In this document: one piece after another, positions 1-8,280 of the stretch
Position numbering within the stretch: position 1 is the stretch's first letter
How the letters are laid out: every line of letters starts with the position of its first letter
Source: Clostridia bacterium
GTDB lineage: Bacteria > Bacillota > Clostridia > Oscillospirales > Acutalibacteraceae
NCBI GenBank assembly: GCA_017454815.1
Contig: JAFTCG010000034.1
Location: 1 to 47,669 of the forward strand
Direction: 5' to 3'
Length of the DNA stretch: 47,669 nt
The notes under the pieces: model-generated
Told to the model about the DNA's origin: nothing
What the model saw: only the letters and a program-made list of their open reading frames with translations
Databases searched by the model: none
Program-made: the position numbers and the translations under genes

Positions 1-41
1 GGCCACAACCTGGCACTCTAACCAACTGATCTACAACCACC
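1..41 (-). tRNA. tRNA-His (GTG), 3' part cut off by the window edge
   Basis: Read on the minus strand, the segment begins with an acceptor arm and D arm typical of clostridial tRNA-His and continues into an anticodon loop TTGTGGC, giving anticodon GTG (His). An extra G at 41 before the seven-base acceptor strand fits the G-1 that is characteristic of tRNA-His. The T arm and the 3' end lie outside the window. It follows tRNA-Arg by only about 9 bases and is probably cotranscribed with it. Confidence 0.88.
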
Positions 42-50
42 ATATAAAAT

Positions 51-127
<77 letters not shown>

Positions 128-144
128 AAATCCGTCACAAAAAA

Positions 145-218
145 TGGAGCGGGTGATGGGAATCGAACCCACACGACCAGCTTGGAAGGCTGGGATTCTA
201 CCATTGAACTACACCCGC
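145..218 (-). tRNA. tRNA-Gly (TCC)
   Basis: A complete 74-base tRNA on the minus strand. The acceptor GCGGGTG pairs with CACCCGC, the anticodon loop is CTTCCAA (anticodon TCC, reading GGA/GGG), the T arm is GGGTTCGATTCCC, and the 3' CCA is encoded at 145-147. It is the first gene of the leftward tRNA array and lies directly downstream of a consensus promoter. Confidence 0.95.
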
Positions 219-238
219 GTGTCTTCACGACGCCATCT

Positions 239-267
239 ATTATATCAACATAACTGCCTTTTGTCAA
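239..267 (-). promoter_or_regulatory. promoter of the tRNA array
   Basis: On the minus strand a perfect -35 TTGACA (262-267) and a perfect -10 TATAAT (239-244) are separated by 17 bases. Transcription would start near 232, about 14 bases before the tRNA-Gly 5' end. A full consensus vegetative promoter is typical of stable RNA genes. Confidence 0.9.
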
Positions 268-313
268 GAGTTTTTTCAGATTTTTTCCAATCATTTTTTG
301 CTCAAATTTTTTA

Positions 314-342
314 TTGCTTTTTTGGTCAATAAGTGATATAAT
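314..342 (+). promoter_or_regulatory. promoter of the tandem phosphatase genes
   Basis: TTGCTT (314-319), a 17-base spacer and TATAAT (337-342) precede the first phosphatase gene by about 37 bases. The -10 is perfect and the -35 is weak. The region is shared back to back with the tRNA promoter. Confidence 0.65.
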
Positions 343-378
343 TCCGCTGTAAACAATCTTTCAGAGGAGCTGATCAAA

Positions 379-1377
379 TTGAAGAAAATCGTTAGTTTAT
401 TACTGACGGCAATAATACTGTTGTTGTTCGTATGTCCTGCTTCGGCGAGCACGAACGAGCGTTCTTACGGCGGTTACAAGCACGTTTTCATCATCGGTAT
501 TGACGGTGCCGGAAGATTTATCAAGGACGCTGATACGCCTAATTTCGACAGGATCTTCAAAGACAATGCCGTAGATTATTACGCTCGTTCGGAGATCTAC
601 ACCATCAGCGCACAAAACTGGGCTTCGATCCTGACGGGTGTCTCGCAATCAAAACACGATCTGAACAACACGATCACCGGGATGGAAGAAAGAACAAGTC
701 AAACGCAGTTCCCAACGATCTTCACATATGCTCGCCGCGCTATGCCGGACGCCGAGCTTGCTTCTTTCGTCAACTGGAGCAACATCAACTTCGGCATCAT
801 TGAAAATGATATCGGCGTAACAAAAGTTTCTGTCGGCGATGACGCTGCTTTGACTGACAGAATCTGCTCCTATTTTGACGAAGGCAACTCCCCTGCTTTG
901 TTCTTTGTTCAATATGACAGCGTTGACCACGCCGGTCACGAATACGGCAGCGCAAGTGAAGAATATCTCAAACAAATTGAAACAGTCGACGGTTATCTCG
1001 GAAAAGTGTTTGACAGCATTGAAAGAAACGGTTTGCTTGACGACTCGTTATTTATTGTCGTTGCCGACCACGGCCACACCGCAGAGGGCGGTCACGGATT
1101 ACCGACGATGCGTGAAACTAATGTTACTCTTGCCGTCAGAGGTAAACATATCGTAAAAAACGGCAAGCTTGACGTTTTCACAAGAAACAGAGACGTTGCC
1201 GCGATCGCGCTTCACGCCCTGGGAATAAAACGCCCTGATAACATGACGTCAAGGATACCGGCTCACCTATTTTATGACAACATCGGTCAGGTACGTCCGA
1301 TCTGGAGAGATTTTGACGACGCTTACAGTTCGACTGTTTCCTGGTTTAAAAATACATTGAAAACGATTTTTGATTGA
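379..1377 (+). CDS. secreted alkaline phosphatase superfamily protein (copy 1)
   Basis: A 332-residue exported hydrolase of the alkaline phosphatase / nucleotide pyrophosphatase-phosphodiesterase superfamily. Residues 1-23 form a signal peptide ending in ASA. The metal-site motifs are in order: GIDGAG near residue 40, SAQNW followed by SILTG near residue 75 (the Ser of SAQN aligns with the usual Thr/Ser nucleophile), DSVDHAGH near 183, and VVADHGHT plus GGHG near 230. The start is TTG, chosen because AGAGGAG (363-369) lies nine bases upstream. It is followed after 32 bases by a paralogue of the same build, so the pair arose by tandem duplication. The substrate cannot be read from sequence; phosphodiesters or phospholipid head groups outside the cell are possible. 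Confidence 0.85.
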   Translation: MKKIVSLLLTAIILLLFVCPASASTNERSYGGYKHVFIIGIDGAGRFIKDADTPNFDRIFKDNAVDYYARSEIYTISAQNWASILTGVSQSKHDLNNTITGMEERTSQTQFPTIFTYARRAMPDAELASFVNWSNINFGIIENDIGVTKVSVGDDAALTDRICSYFDEGNSPALFFVQYDSVDHAGHEYGSASEEYLKQIETVDGYLGKVFDSIERNGLLDDSLFIVVADHGHTAEGGHGLPTMRETNVTLAVRGKHIVKNGKLDVFTRNRDVAAIALHALGIKRPDNMTSRIPAHLFYDNIGQVRPIWRDFDDAYSSTVSWFKNTLKTIFD

Positions 1378-1409
1378 TTTATAAATATAAAGTTTAGGAG
1401 AAAAAACAA

Positions 1410-2474
1410 ATGAAAAAAGTTTTAAGTTTAATTATGGCGTTTCTTTTGCTCGCCGGCATTACAGTTCCTGCTTCTGCATTTGCTTATGAGCCGTCTTACG
1501 GCGGTTACAAGCACGTTTTTATCATCGGAATCGACGGCGCCGGAAGTTTTATCGAAAAAGCAAACACACCCAATTTCGACAGAATCTTCGGGAGCGGAGC
1601 CGTAACATACAATGCAAGAACGGAAGTCAGAACAAACAGCGCCGACAATTGGTCCTCGATTTTGAAGGGCGTTTCTTTCCTTAAGCACAACATAACTAAC
1701 GATAATATCGGCGAACAGGAAATGACTTCCGACATAGAATTCCCGACGGTATTTACCTACGTTCGCAACGCTATGCCAGAAACGAAACTTGCTTCTTTCG
1801 TAAACTGGAACGCGATCAACGTCGGCATTGTTGAAACCGACATCGGAGTTGTCAAGGGCAATTATCCTTCAGATGAAGAAGTAACAAATCTCATCTGCAA
1901 CTACCTCAACGAAGGAAACGATCCGGCTCTTATGTTCGTTCAGTTCGACAGCGTTGACCACGTCGGTCACGACACGTCAAGCGACAGTGCAGAATTCATA
2001 AGCCAGATCGAAGTTGTTGACGGTTATCTCGGAAGAATATACGACACCGTTGCCGCAAAAGGAATGCTTGAAGATTCACTGTTTATCGTCGTATCGGACC
2101 ACGGTCACCTCAGGCAGTACGGCGGTCACGGCGGCATCACAATGGACGAATCCATGACAACACTTGCAGTAAGCGGAAAAACTGTTATTACAGGCGGCAA
2201 ATTGGATAAATTCACCCGTAGCAGAGACGTTGCAGCCATCACTCTTTACGCTCTCGGAATTGAAAGACCGAACAATATGACTGCACGCATCCCCGGCAAC
2301 CTTTTCCTGGGCATTAAAGGCGAAATCCGTCCCGTATACAAAGATCCGCTTGATTGGATGCTCTCAAATCTCTCATGGATCATAACAAGCAAAACAAACA
2401 GCAACATAGGTTTTGCGATATATGCAGAAGTCTATAAGGCAGGCGCAAAGATAATCAACAGCTTTAAAAAATGA
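1410..2474 (+). CDS. secreted alkaline phosphatase superfamily protein (copy 2)
   Basis: A 354-residue paralogue of the preceding gene, alignable along nearly its whole length. A signal peptide ends at ASA near residue 23. The conserved motifs are GIDGAG, SADNW followed by SILKG (Ser nucleophile candidate), DSVDHVGH, VVSDHGH and GGHGG. The C-terminus is about 25 residues longer than in copy 1 and ends in a lysine-containing, weakly hydrophobic helix. TAGGAG lies eight bases before the ATG. No terminator or promoter separates the two copies, so they are probably cotranscribed. The divergence between copies suggests different substrates, but that is inference. Confidence 0.85.
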   Translation: MKKVLSLIMAFLLLAGITVPASAFAYEPSYGGYKHVFIIGIDGAGSFIEKANTPNFDRIFGSGAVTYNARTEVRTNSADNWSSILKGVSFLKHNITNDNIGEQEMTSDIEFPTVFTYVRNAMPETKLASFVNWNAINVGIVETDIGVVKGNYPSDEEVTNLICNYLNEGNDPALMFVQFDSVDHVGHDTSSDSAEFISQIEVVDGYLGRIYDTVAAKGMLEDSLFIVVSDHGHLRQYGGHGGITMDESMTTLAVSGKTVITGGKLDKFTRSRDVAAITLYALGIERPNNMTARIPGNLFLGIKGEIRPVYKDPLDWMLSNLSWIITSKTNSNIGFAIYAEVYKAGAKIINSFKK

Positions 2475-2501
2475 ACTGAAAGCAAAAAGTAAACTCCCAG
2501 C

Positions 2502-2537
2502 AAAAAACTTCCGGGCAACTGTCCGGAAGTTTTTTTT
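2502..2537. terminator. bidirectional intrinsic terminator
   Basis: A stem ACTTCCGG/CCGGAAGT with an eight-base loop is flanked by A6 on the left and T8 on the right. It can therefore stop both the rightward phosphatase transcript and the leftward clp operon, whose genes converge here. Confidence 0.88.
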
Positions 2538-2550
2538 GGAAATTATGATG

Positions 2551-4869
2551 TTATCCTGCGTTAGAATATTCCGATTTGATCTCTTCGCCGTCACAGTAGA
2601 ATCTGATTTGCGAAAGCGGCTTTTCGTAGTTATCGACGATGATCTCGGCGATCTTATCTTCAATATTACGTCTGATAACGTTGCGAAGGTCTCTCGCTCC
2701 CCTGCCATTGTTGTCGCCGACCATCTCGGCAAGCTTTATGGGAAGCTCGTCGTCCCATGTAAGTTTTATACCCTTATCCTGCATGGATTCAACGAGCTCG
2801 TTGAGCATGAGAACAGCGATAGACTCGAAATCTTTCTTCGTCAGATCGTTGAAGACAACGATCTCGTCAACCCTGCCGATGAACTCGGGTCGCAGGAATT
2901 CTTTGAGAGCCTTGAGGGCTTTCTCTTTTTTTGCCTCCGACTGAGTTTTCGCAAAGCCGAGAGCGTTTTCCTTTCTCTCGCTACCGGCGTTGGAAGTCAT
3001 GATTATCACTGTGTTTTCAAAATTGACCGTCCTGCCGTGAGCGTCGTTGACTTTGCCCTCGTCAAGGATCTGCAAGAGAATATTCAGCACATCGGGGTGA
3101 GCTTTTTCTATCTCGTCAAAAAGAATCACGCTATACGGTTTTCTCCTGACTTTTTCGGTAAGCTGACCGGCTTCGTCATATCCAACATATCCGGGCGGCG
3201 AGCCGATTATCCTCGAAACGCTGTGTTTTTCCATGAACTCGGACATATCGAGCCTTATGAGCGTTTCCGGGGTATCAAACAGCTCCTGCGAAAGCCGTTT
3301 TACGAGCTCTGTTTTTCCGACGCCCGTAGGTCCGACGAAGATGAACGAGGCAGGTCTTCTCTGCAGTGCGACCTGAACTCTGCTGCGCCTTATCGCCGCA
3401 GCAACGAGCTTGACAGCTTCCTGCTGACCGATGACTTTTTCGTTGAGATGCGCTTCAAGGTCGGACAGCTTTTTCAGATCGCCCTCAACGACCTTGCTCG
3501 CGGGAATACCCGTCCAAAGCTGGATAACGGTCGCAAGATCGTCCTGAGTTACGGCGTTATCCTTTGCGAATTCTCTTTCTGTTTTGATCTTTTCTTCGCA
3601 AACGATAATCTCCGCGTTGACTTTTGAGATCTCCTCATAGTCGAGGTTTTCCGTATCTTCCTTCAGCCTCTGTTCCTGGACGCGAAGCTGTTTGAGAGCG
3701 TTTTCGGCGATTTCAAGCTCGCCGATATGCAGGTTGCGCAAATTAGCGCAGGTGCACGCTTCGTCAAGCAGATCTATCGCCTTGTCGGGCAAATATCTGT
3801 CGGTGATATATCTTTCGGAAAGGACGACGGTTTTATAGACGAGTCCGTCGCTGATCTTTACGCGATGGTAGTTTTCGTAATATTCCTTGATTCCAAGGAG
3901 CATTTTATAGCTGTCTTCAATCGAAGGTTCCATGACCTTTACGGGCTGGAGTCTTCTCTCGAGAGCAGCGTCCTTTTCGATAAACTTTCTGTATTCGTTA
4001 AAAGTCGTTGCGCCGATGATCTGGATCTCTCCCCTTGAAAGGGCAGGTTTGAGGATGTTGGCGGCGTTCATCGACCCTTCGGAATCGCCTGCGCCGACAA
4101 GATTATGGACTTCGTCGATGAAAAGGATGATGTTCCCTTCCGCTTTGACTTCTTCGACAAGGCCTTTGATTCTGCTTTCAAACTGTCCTCTGAACTGAGT
4201 GCCCGCAACAAGAGCCATGAGATCAAGCAGGTGTATCTCTTTACCGGAGAGCTTTGCGGGAACGTCCTGCGCCGCTATTTTAAGGGCTATGCCCTCTGCA
4301 ATGGCAGTTTTACCGACACCCGGCTCGCCGATAAGGCAGGGATTGTTCTTCGTCCTTCGGCAAAGGATCTGAGTGACTCGATAGATCTCGTCCTCCCTGC
4401 CGATTATCCTGTCTATCTTGCCCTCTTTCGCCTTTGCAGTCAGGTTTGTGCAATAGAGGTTAAGATATTTTCTCTTTTTCTTTTTTTCTTTTTTCTTGTC
4501 TTTTTTATCTGTGTTATCAGCTTTTGACGGGGCGTCACCCGAAGAACCCGTGCCGAACATATTCTGAAGAAACGGAGGAACGGCAGTACTCGCACCGCCT
4601 GTCTCAAAGTCGTCGACGTTATCCTCTTCTTCTTCTTCGTTGTTGTTAAGCATGCCGCCCATCATCGCTTCAAGCTGTTCGCTTGCTTCGTCGATATCGT
4701 CGGCGGTGATGCCCATGCTCTCCATCATCTGTTTAACGGGGCCGATGTTAAGCTCCGAGGCGCACTTGATGCAAAGGCCCTCCGGAGTGGATTTGTCCCC
4801 TTCGACTTTTGTGATAAACACTACCGCAGGTCTGACTTTGCACCTGCTGCACATCATGGAATTATTCAT
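2551..4869 (-). CDS. clpE: ClpE-type AAA+ unfoldase with N-terminal zinc finger
   Basis: A 772-residue class I Clp ATPase, the unfoldase partner of the ClpP protease. A zinc finger C7-x2-C10-x22-C33-x2-C36 is the spacing described for ClpE; the double Clp-N repeat of ClpC is absent. An acidic run (78-82) and a lysine-rich run (122-134) lead into AAA1 (GEPGVGKT at 181-188, then LFIDEVHNL). A middle coiled region and AAA2 (GPTGVGKT, LFDEIEKAHPD) follow. A late ALGF fits the ClpP-docking loop. ATG at 4869 is preferred to TTG at 4872 because AGGAG is seven bases upstream; the ATG overlaps the pgsA stop. It is the last gene of the ruvC operon. ClpE in model species is stress-regulated by CtsR; no clear CtsR heptad repeat was seen here. 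Confidence 0.88.
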   Translation of the reverse strand: MNNSMMCSRCKVRPAVVFITKVEGDKSTPEGLCIKCASELNIGPVKQMMESMGITADDIDEASEQLEAMMGGMLNNNEEEEEDNVDDFETGGASTAVPPFLQNMFGTGSSGDAPSKADNTDKKDKKKEKKKKRKYLNLYCTNLTAKAKEGKIDRIIGREDEIYRVTQILCRRTKNNPCLIGEPGVGKTAIAEGIALKIAAQDVPAKLSGKEIHLLDLMALVAGTQFRGQFESRIKGLVEEVKAEGNIILFIDEVHNLVGAGDSEGSMNAANILKPALSRGEIQIIGATTFNEYRKFIEKDAALERRLQPVKVMEPSIEDSYKMLLGIKEYYENYHRVKISDGLVYKTVVLSERYITDRYLPDKAIDLLDEACTCANLRNLHIGELEIAENALKQLRVQEQRLKEDTENLDYEEISKVNAEIIVCEEKIKTEREFAKDNAVTQDDLATVIQLWTGIPASKVVEGDLKKLSDLEAHLNEKVIGQQEAVKLVAAAIRRSRVQVALQRRPASFIFVGPTGVGKTELVKRLSQELFDTPETLIRLDMSEFMEKHSVSRIIGSPPGYVGYDEAGQLTEKVRRKPYSVILFDEIEKAHPDVLNILLQILDEGKVNDAHGRTVNFENTVIIMTSNAGSERKENALGFAKTQSEAKKEKALKALKEFLRPEFIGRVDEIVVFNDLTKKDFESIAVLMLNELVESMQDKGIKLTWDDELPIKLAEMVGDNNGRGARDLRNVIRRNIEDKIAEIIVDNYEKPLSQIRFYCDGEEIKSEYSNAG

Positions 4870-5498
4870 CAATTATCTCCTAATGTATTTTTGCTGTCCT
4901 TTATCTGTTTCACAGTGCCCGGAATATAGCTCGCAAAAGCCACAAACGTCAGCACGAGCGACATTATGACGAGCGTGAACGCCAGCCATTCCGGCATCGC
5001 CATCCTGAGGTCATATGTACTGAACGCACCGATTTCGGGCCCGAAGGCAATGAGCAGAAGCATGACGACGTAGAACACAAACGTTGCGACTTTGCCGTAT
5101 ATCGCCGCCACGGAAGGTTTTATCCCCTTCGTCAGAAGGTATAGCCCCACCAACATCATCACTGCTTCCTTCAAAAGGAAAAGCAGGAACACCCAGCTGA
5201 ATGCTCTCATAGAGGCGGACGAGCTTGAATAAAACCTGATGAGAAGCACCAGCGCAACAGCGATCTGAGTCAGTTTATCCGCCACCGGATCGAGGATCTT
5301 GCCCAGCTCGCTGGTCTGGTTGAATTTTCTTGCGATCCTGCCGTCAAAAGTGTCCGTAAGTCCCGAAACGATGAGAACCAGGACGGAAATCTCCGGATAA
5401 CCTTTCAGATAAAACACTGCAAAGACGGGAACGAGCAGTATCCTTGTTAAGCAAAGTAAGTTTGGAACGGTTTTCCAGTTGTTAAATAGTTCTTTCAT
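4869..5498 (-). CDS. pgsA: CDP-diacylglycerol-glycerol-3-phosphate 3-phosphatidyltransferase
   Basis: A 209-residue membrane enzyme that makes phosphatidylglycerol phosphate from CDP-diacylglycerol and glycerol-3-phosphate, the committed step to phosphatidylglycerol and cardiolipin. The CDP-alcohol phosphotransferase signature DG-x2-AR-x8-G-x3-D-x3-D is complete in the segment starting DGRIAR and ending LDPVAD. There are about five or six hydrophobic segments. The N-terminus is NWKTVPNLLCLTRILL, typical of PgsA. GAGGGG lies upstream of the ATG. It overlaps the following clp gene by an ATGA-type junction, suggesting translational coupling. It is slightly longer than the usual 180-195 residues. 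Confidence 0.93.
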   Translation of the reverse strand: MKELFNNWKTVPNLLCLTRILLVPVFAVFYLKGYPEISVLVLIVSGLTDTFDGRIARKFNQTSELGKILDPVADKLTQIAVALVLLIRFYSSSSASMRAFSWVFLLFLLKEAVMMLVGLYLLTKGIKPSVAAIYGKVATFVFYVVMLLLIAFGPEIGAFSTYDLRMAMPEWLAFTLVIMSLVLTFVAFASYIPGTVKQIKDSKNTLGDN

Positions 5499-5511
5499 TA
5501 GGCTGTACCCC

Positions 5512-6204
5512 TCAGAATAAGCTGATCAGATAGGAAGAAGCTTGTCTTACGATTTTTATTGTTATCGAGCTTGAAACCTTTTCGGCAATGATTTCATTGT
5601 CGATCATGCCGGAAACAGCAAATATGATCTCCGCAAGCAAGATCACGGCAATAACTCCGGAAATAAAGCCAAGAACTGCGCCCAGGAAACCATCGGCTTT
5701 TTTGATCGTGGGCAGCTTTGTGGCTCTGTTTATCATGCCGATAATGAACTTAAAAATGATCGAAACGACAACGATCACGGCGATAAACATGAGAATCCTG
5801 ATTATTATTGTAACGATCGGTCCGACGACTGCGCTTTCAAGCTTTTGTGCGCCGTCAGCGCTGTTGGCGTCAACCGTTTTCGAGATGCCGTCGACGTCAA
5901 AGCCAAGCAGCGAAGCAATTCCGCGAAGCTGGTTGGGGATCGAATAGAACGACGCCGTTGCAGAATCAAGCGAGTCAGAGCCGGAAAGCCTGCCGTCTAT
6001 ACTGCGGATAACGCCCTCTTTGAAATAGGAGTTGTAAACCACCGAGGAATACCTCATGGAAACGAACCACGCGAGGACGATGGAAACGATAGTTCCGATA
6101 AATTCAAGCAGCATTCTCACGAAGCCTTTCCTCTGCCCCCTTATGACCATTATTACCAAAACGGCAAGGAGTATAATATCAATTGCGTAATACAAAACTG
6201 TCAC
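5512..6204 (-). CDS. CvpA family membrane protein
   Basis: A 230-residue integral membrane protein with four predicted transmembrane segments (near residues 5-22, 28-50, 130-160 and 170-200). It has the N-terminal pattern of the CvpA/colicin V production family: a hydrophobic start, the short basic loop RGQRKGF, then a second helix. The family's biochemical role is unclear; members affect envelope integrity. It lies 13 bases upstream of pgsA. The loop between helices 2 and 3 is long and polar. Confidence 0.8.
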   Translation of the reverse strand: MTVLYYAIDIILLAVLVIMVIRGQRKGFVRMLLEFIGTIVSIVLAWFVSMRYSSVVYNSYFKEGVIRSIDGRLSGSDSLDSATASFYSIPNQLRGIASLLGFDVDGISKTVDANSADGAQKLESAVVGPIVTIIIRILMFIAVIVVVSIIFKFIIGMINRATKLPTIKKADGFLGAVLGFISGVIAVILLAEIIFAVSGMIDNEIIAEKVSSSITIKIVRQASSYLISLF

Positions 6205-6225
6205 CTCACATTAAAACTTAAAGAT

Positions 6226-6254
6226 ACATTACCACAAAAACACTCAAAAATCAA
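6226..6254 (-). promoter_or_regulatory. possible internal promoter before cvpA
   Basis: On the minus strand TTGATT (6249-6254), a 17-base spacer and TAATGT (6226-6231) preceded by TGG form a weak extended -10 promoter. It overlaps an AT-rich imperfect hairpin (6239-6259) that touches the stop codon of the upstream gene. It may allow independent expression of cvpA, pgsA and clpE. Confidence 0.3.
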
Positions 6255-6258
6255 GTGT

Positions 6259-7521
6259 TCAGTTAATTTCAAAGTTTGTAAAACGGGATAAGCCGACCTT
6301 GTAGATCTGATTTCCGCTGAAAACAAACATCTTGCCGGAATCGACAAGAACATCGTCCACGTTGACGTTTAAATCGATTTCAAAAAGCTGCCTTGAGCTG
6401 TTTTTTATGCAAAAGATTTTATGATCGGTCAGGCAAACGGTGTATTTCGATGACCTTGAAATCGCTTTGACTGCGTCGATCTCCCTCGTTTTATACTTCG
6501 TTCCCGAAGAATTAAACAAGAAGACCGTATCCCGGTTTGACGCATACTGCTTTATCGCAATGGAAACTCTGCCTCCCGAAGGGTCGTAAGCGGCTTTGTC
6601 GATATCGCTTCCGGAAAAATCGATCGTCTGATCCGGCTCAGAGTCCGACCGGAAATCATAAGCATAAACCGACGACATGGTGATCAGCTCGATATTGCTG
6701 CCTGAGAGAAATTCAATGTTTACAGCCGTCTGATTGTCGAGCTTGATGTCGGAGATCGGCTCCGACTTCGACAGGTCAAACACCATCAGCCTTGTGAACA
6801 AAGTAGCGTTCTGCGCGTCGATCACCGCCGCGCAAAGGTACTGACCGTCGTCGGAAAGGGAGAGATCGACAACTCTGCCCGACGAAAAACCGAAATAGAA
6901 AACTTCCTTCAGCTTCTGGTTGTACACAGAGATCTTGCAAGCGAATTCGTCCGACCACGTCACAAAAGCTACGTTGCCCTTCCTGCCGATGTCCGCTGTT
7001 ATGATCCCGCCGTCGAGGACGTTCGCCGTCTTGTCGTAGCCGTAGAGGATCTCGCTGCTCGAAGTTATGACAAAATCCGAAGTGCCTTCGCAGTAAAACA
7101 CGGCTCTGCCGTTTTTCGTCTTCAAAACAGGATCGACAAAATTGTGCTCATATGTGAAGATGTCCTTCGCATGGGAATTAAGGAAAAGCAGTTTATCTTT
7201 TTCAACGAGAGCAAGGTACGGCCCCACCAATTCGCTCTGGATCACGCCTTTGTCGGAAACGGTGTAAGGATAGCCTTCTCCGGGACTTGATTTGAGGAAA
7301 ATGCCTTTTACCCAATCGTTGATGTTGGACATTGAGACGTTTGCAAACTGCTTTGCGCCGATGAACAACAGCCCGAGGATTATCACAACGACAAGAAAGA
7401 CCTTCACAACGCTGTTTAGCTTTTTGAGATACTTTTTTGTCTTTTTCCTGCCGGATTCCCTGAACTGTTCCGCTTCGGCTTTATTTATTTTGATCAGATC
7501 TTTTAAACCTTTTTTGTTCAT
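6259..7521 (-). CDS. DUF5711 family protein, membrane-anchored beta-propeller-like
   Basis: A 420-residue protein with a basic cytoplasmic N-terminus of about 35 residues, one membrane helix (near 40-62) and a large outer domain. The outer domain is built of short repeated beta-rich blocks (patterns such as VDLSLSDDGQYLCAA and AAYDPSGGRVSIAI) resembling WD40/YVTN propellers. I recognise it as the DUF5711 type seen in clostridial genomes; its function is unknown. ATG at 7521 is used in preference to TTG at 7524, because it forms an ATGA overlap with the truA stop and has GGGG upstream. It is placed among envelope genes of the operon. Confidence 0.75.
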   Translation of the reverse strand: MNKKGLKDLIKINKAEAEQFRESGRKKTKKYLKKLNSVVKVFLVVVIILGLLFIGAKQFANVSMSNINDWVKGIFLKSSPGEGYPYTVSDKGVIQSELVGPYLALVEKDKLLFLNSHAKDIFTYEHNFVDPVLKTKNGRAVFYCEGTSDFVITSSSEILYGYDKTANVLDGGIITADIGRKGNVAFVTWSDEFACKISVYNQKLKEVFYFGFSSGRVVDLSLSDDGQYLCAAVIDAQNATLFTRLMVFDLSKSEPISDIKLDNQTAVNIEFLSGSNIELITMSSVYAYDFRSDSEPDQTIDFSGSDIDKAAYDPSGGRVSIAIKQYASNRDTVFLFNSSGTKYKTREIDAVKAISRSSKYTVCLTDHKIFCIKNSSRQLFEIDLNVNVDDVLVDSGKMFVFSGNQIYKVGLSRFTNFEIN

Positions 7522-8267
7522 CAAAATACCCCGTCGTAAAATACTTCGTCAAGATACAATCCCTCTCCGGGGACGGTCACGCCTGCGTTGTCCCTTGATT
7601 TTTCGGAGATGATCTTCTTTATGGAGTTTTGGTCGATTTTACCTCTGCCGATGTCGAGCAGAGTTCCGACCATGATGCGCACCATGTTATACAAAAAACC
7701 GTCGCCCTCGACAGAAAATACAACTTCGTCGCCGCGCCTGAAAACTTGAAACGATCTGATCGTTCTGACTTTGTCGGCGACATCGCTCCCTGCGGCGCAG
7801 AAGGCGGTGAAATCATGAGTGCCGACGAAATCCTTTGAAGCCCTGTCGAGCTTTTCAACATCGATCTCATAAGGGTAATGGAAAACAAGACCGTTGAAAA
7901 ACGGGCTTTTTGTCTTTGTATTCAAAATGCGGTAGACGTATCTTTTGCCCTTGCAATCGTATCTTGCATGAAATGATTCCGGCACCTCGAAAGATTCTTT
8001 GACGACAACCGTATCGGGAAGCTCGCAGTTGAGAGCGTCGGCAAATTTTTCGGGTGGGATCGTGCTTTCGGTTTTGAAATTGCAAACGAACGAATTCGCA
8101 TGAACTCCGGAATCCGTCCTGCTGCAGCCGATGAGATTGACGCTTTCGTTTGTCAGATTCTTTATCGCATCGCACAAGGTCTGCTGGACAGTGACGGCAT
8201 TGGGCTGGATCTGCCAGCCGTGAAAAAAAGAGCCGTTAAAAGAGATGTTAAGAAGAATATTTTTCAA
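7521..8267 (-). CDS. truA: tRNA pseudouridine(38-40) synthase
   Basis: A 248-residue pseudouridine synthase acting on U38-U40 of the tRNA anticodon stem. The catalytic motif CSRTDSGVHA carries the essential Asp. FHGWQIQP near the N-terminus and YNMVRIMVGTL near the C-terminus are family hallmarks. The start is TTG at 8267, preceded by GAGGGGG at optimal distance. A longer reading from 8297 would overlap ecfT and has no good ribosome binding site. It directly follows ecfT, the same ecfA1-ecfA2-ecfT-truA order as in Bacillus. Confidence 0.93.
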   Translation of the reverse strand: MKNILLNISFNGSFFHGWQIQPNAVTVQQTLCDAIKNLTNESVNLIGCSRTDSGVHANSFVCNFKTESTIPPEKFADALNCELPDTVVVKESFEVPESFHARYDCKGKRYVYRILNTKTKSPFFNGLVFHYPYEIDVEKLDRASKDFVGTHDFTAFCAAGSDVADKVRTIRSFQVFRRGDEVVFSVEGDGFLYNMVRIMVGTLLDIGRGKIDQNSIKKIISEKSRDNAGVTVPGEGLYLDEVFYDGVF

Positions 8268-8280
8268 AATTATCCCCCTC

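Noticed and set aside
2536-3627. A 363-codon open frame on the plus strand opposite the clp gene
   Set aside because: It runs through the shared terminator and opposite a conserved ATPase, so it is a chance frame.
6239-6259. Terminator between the DUF5711 gene and cvpA
   Set aside because: The imperfect AT-rich hairpin has only three T residues after it on the minus strand and overlaps the stop codon, so it is unlikely to stop transcription efficiently.
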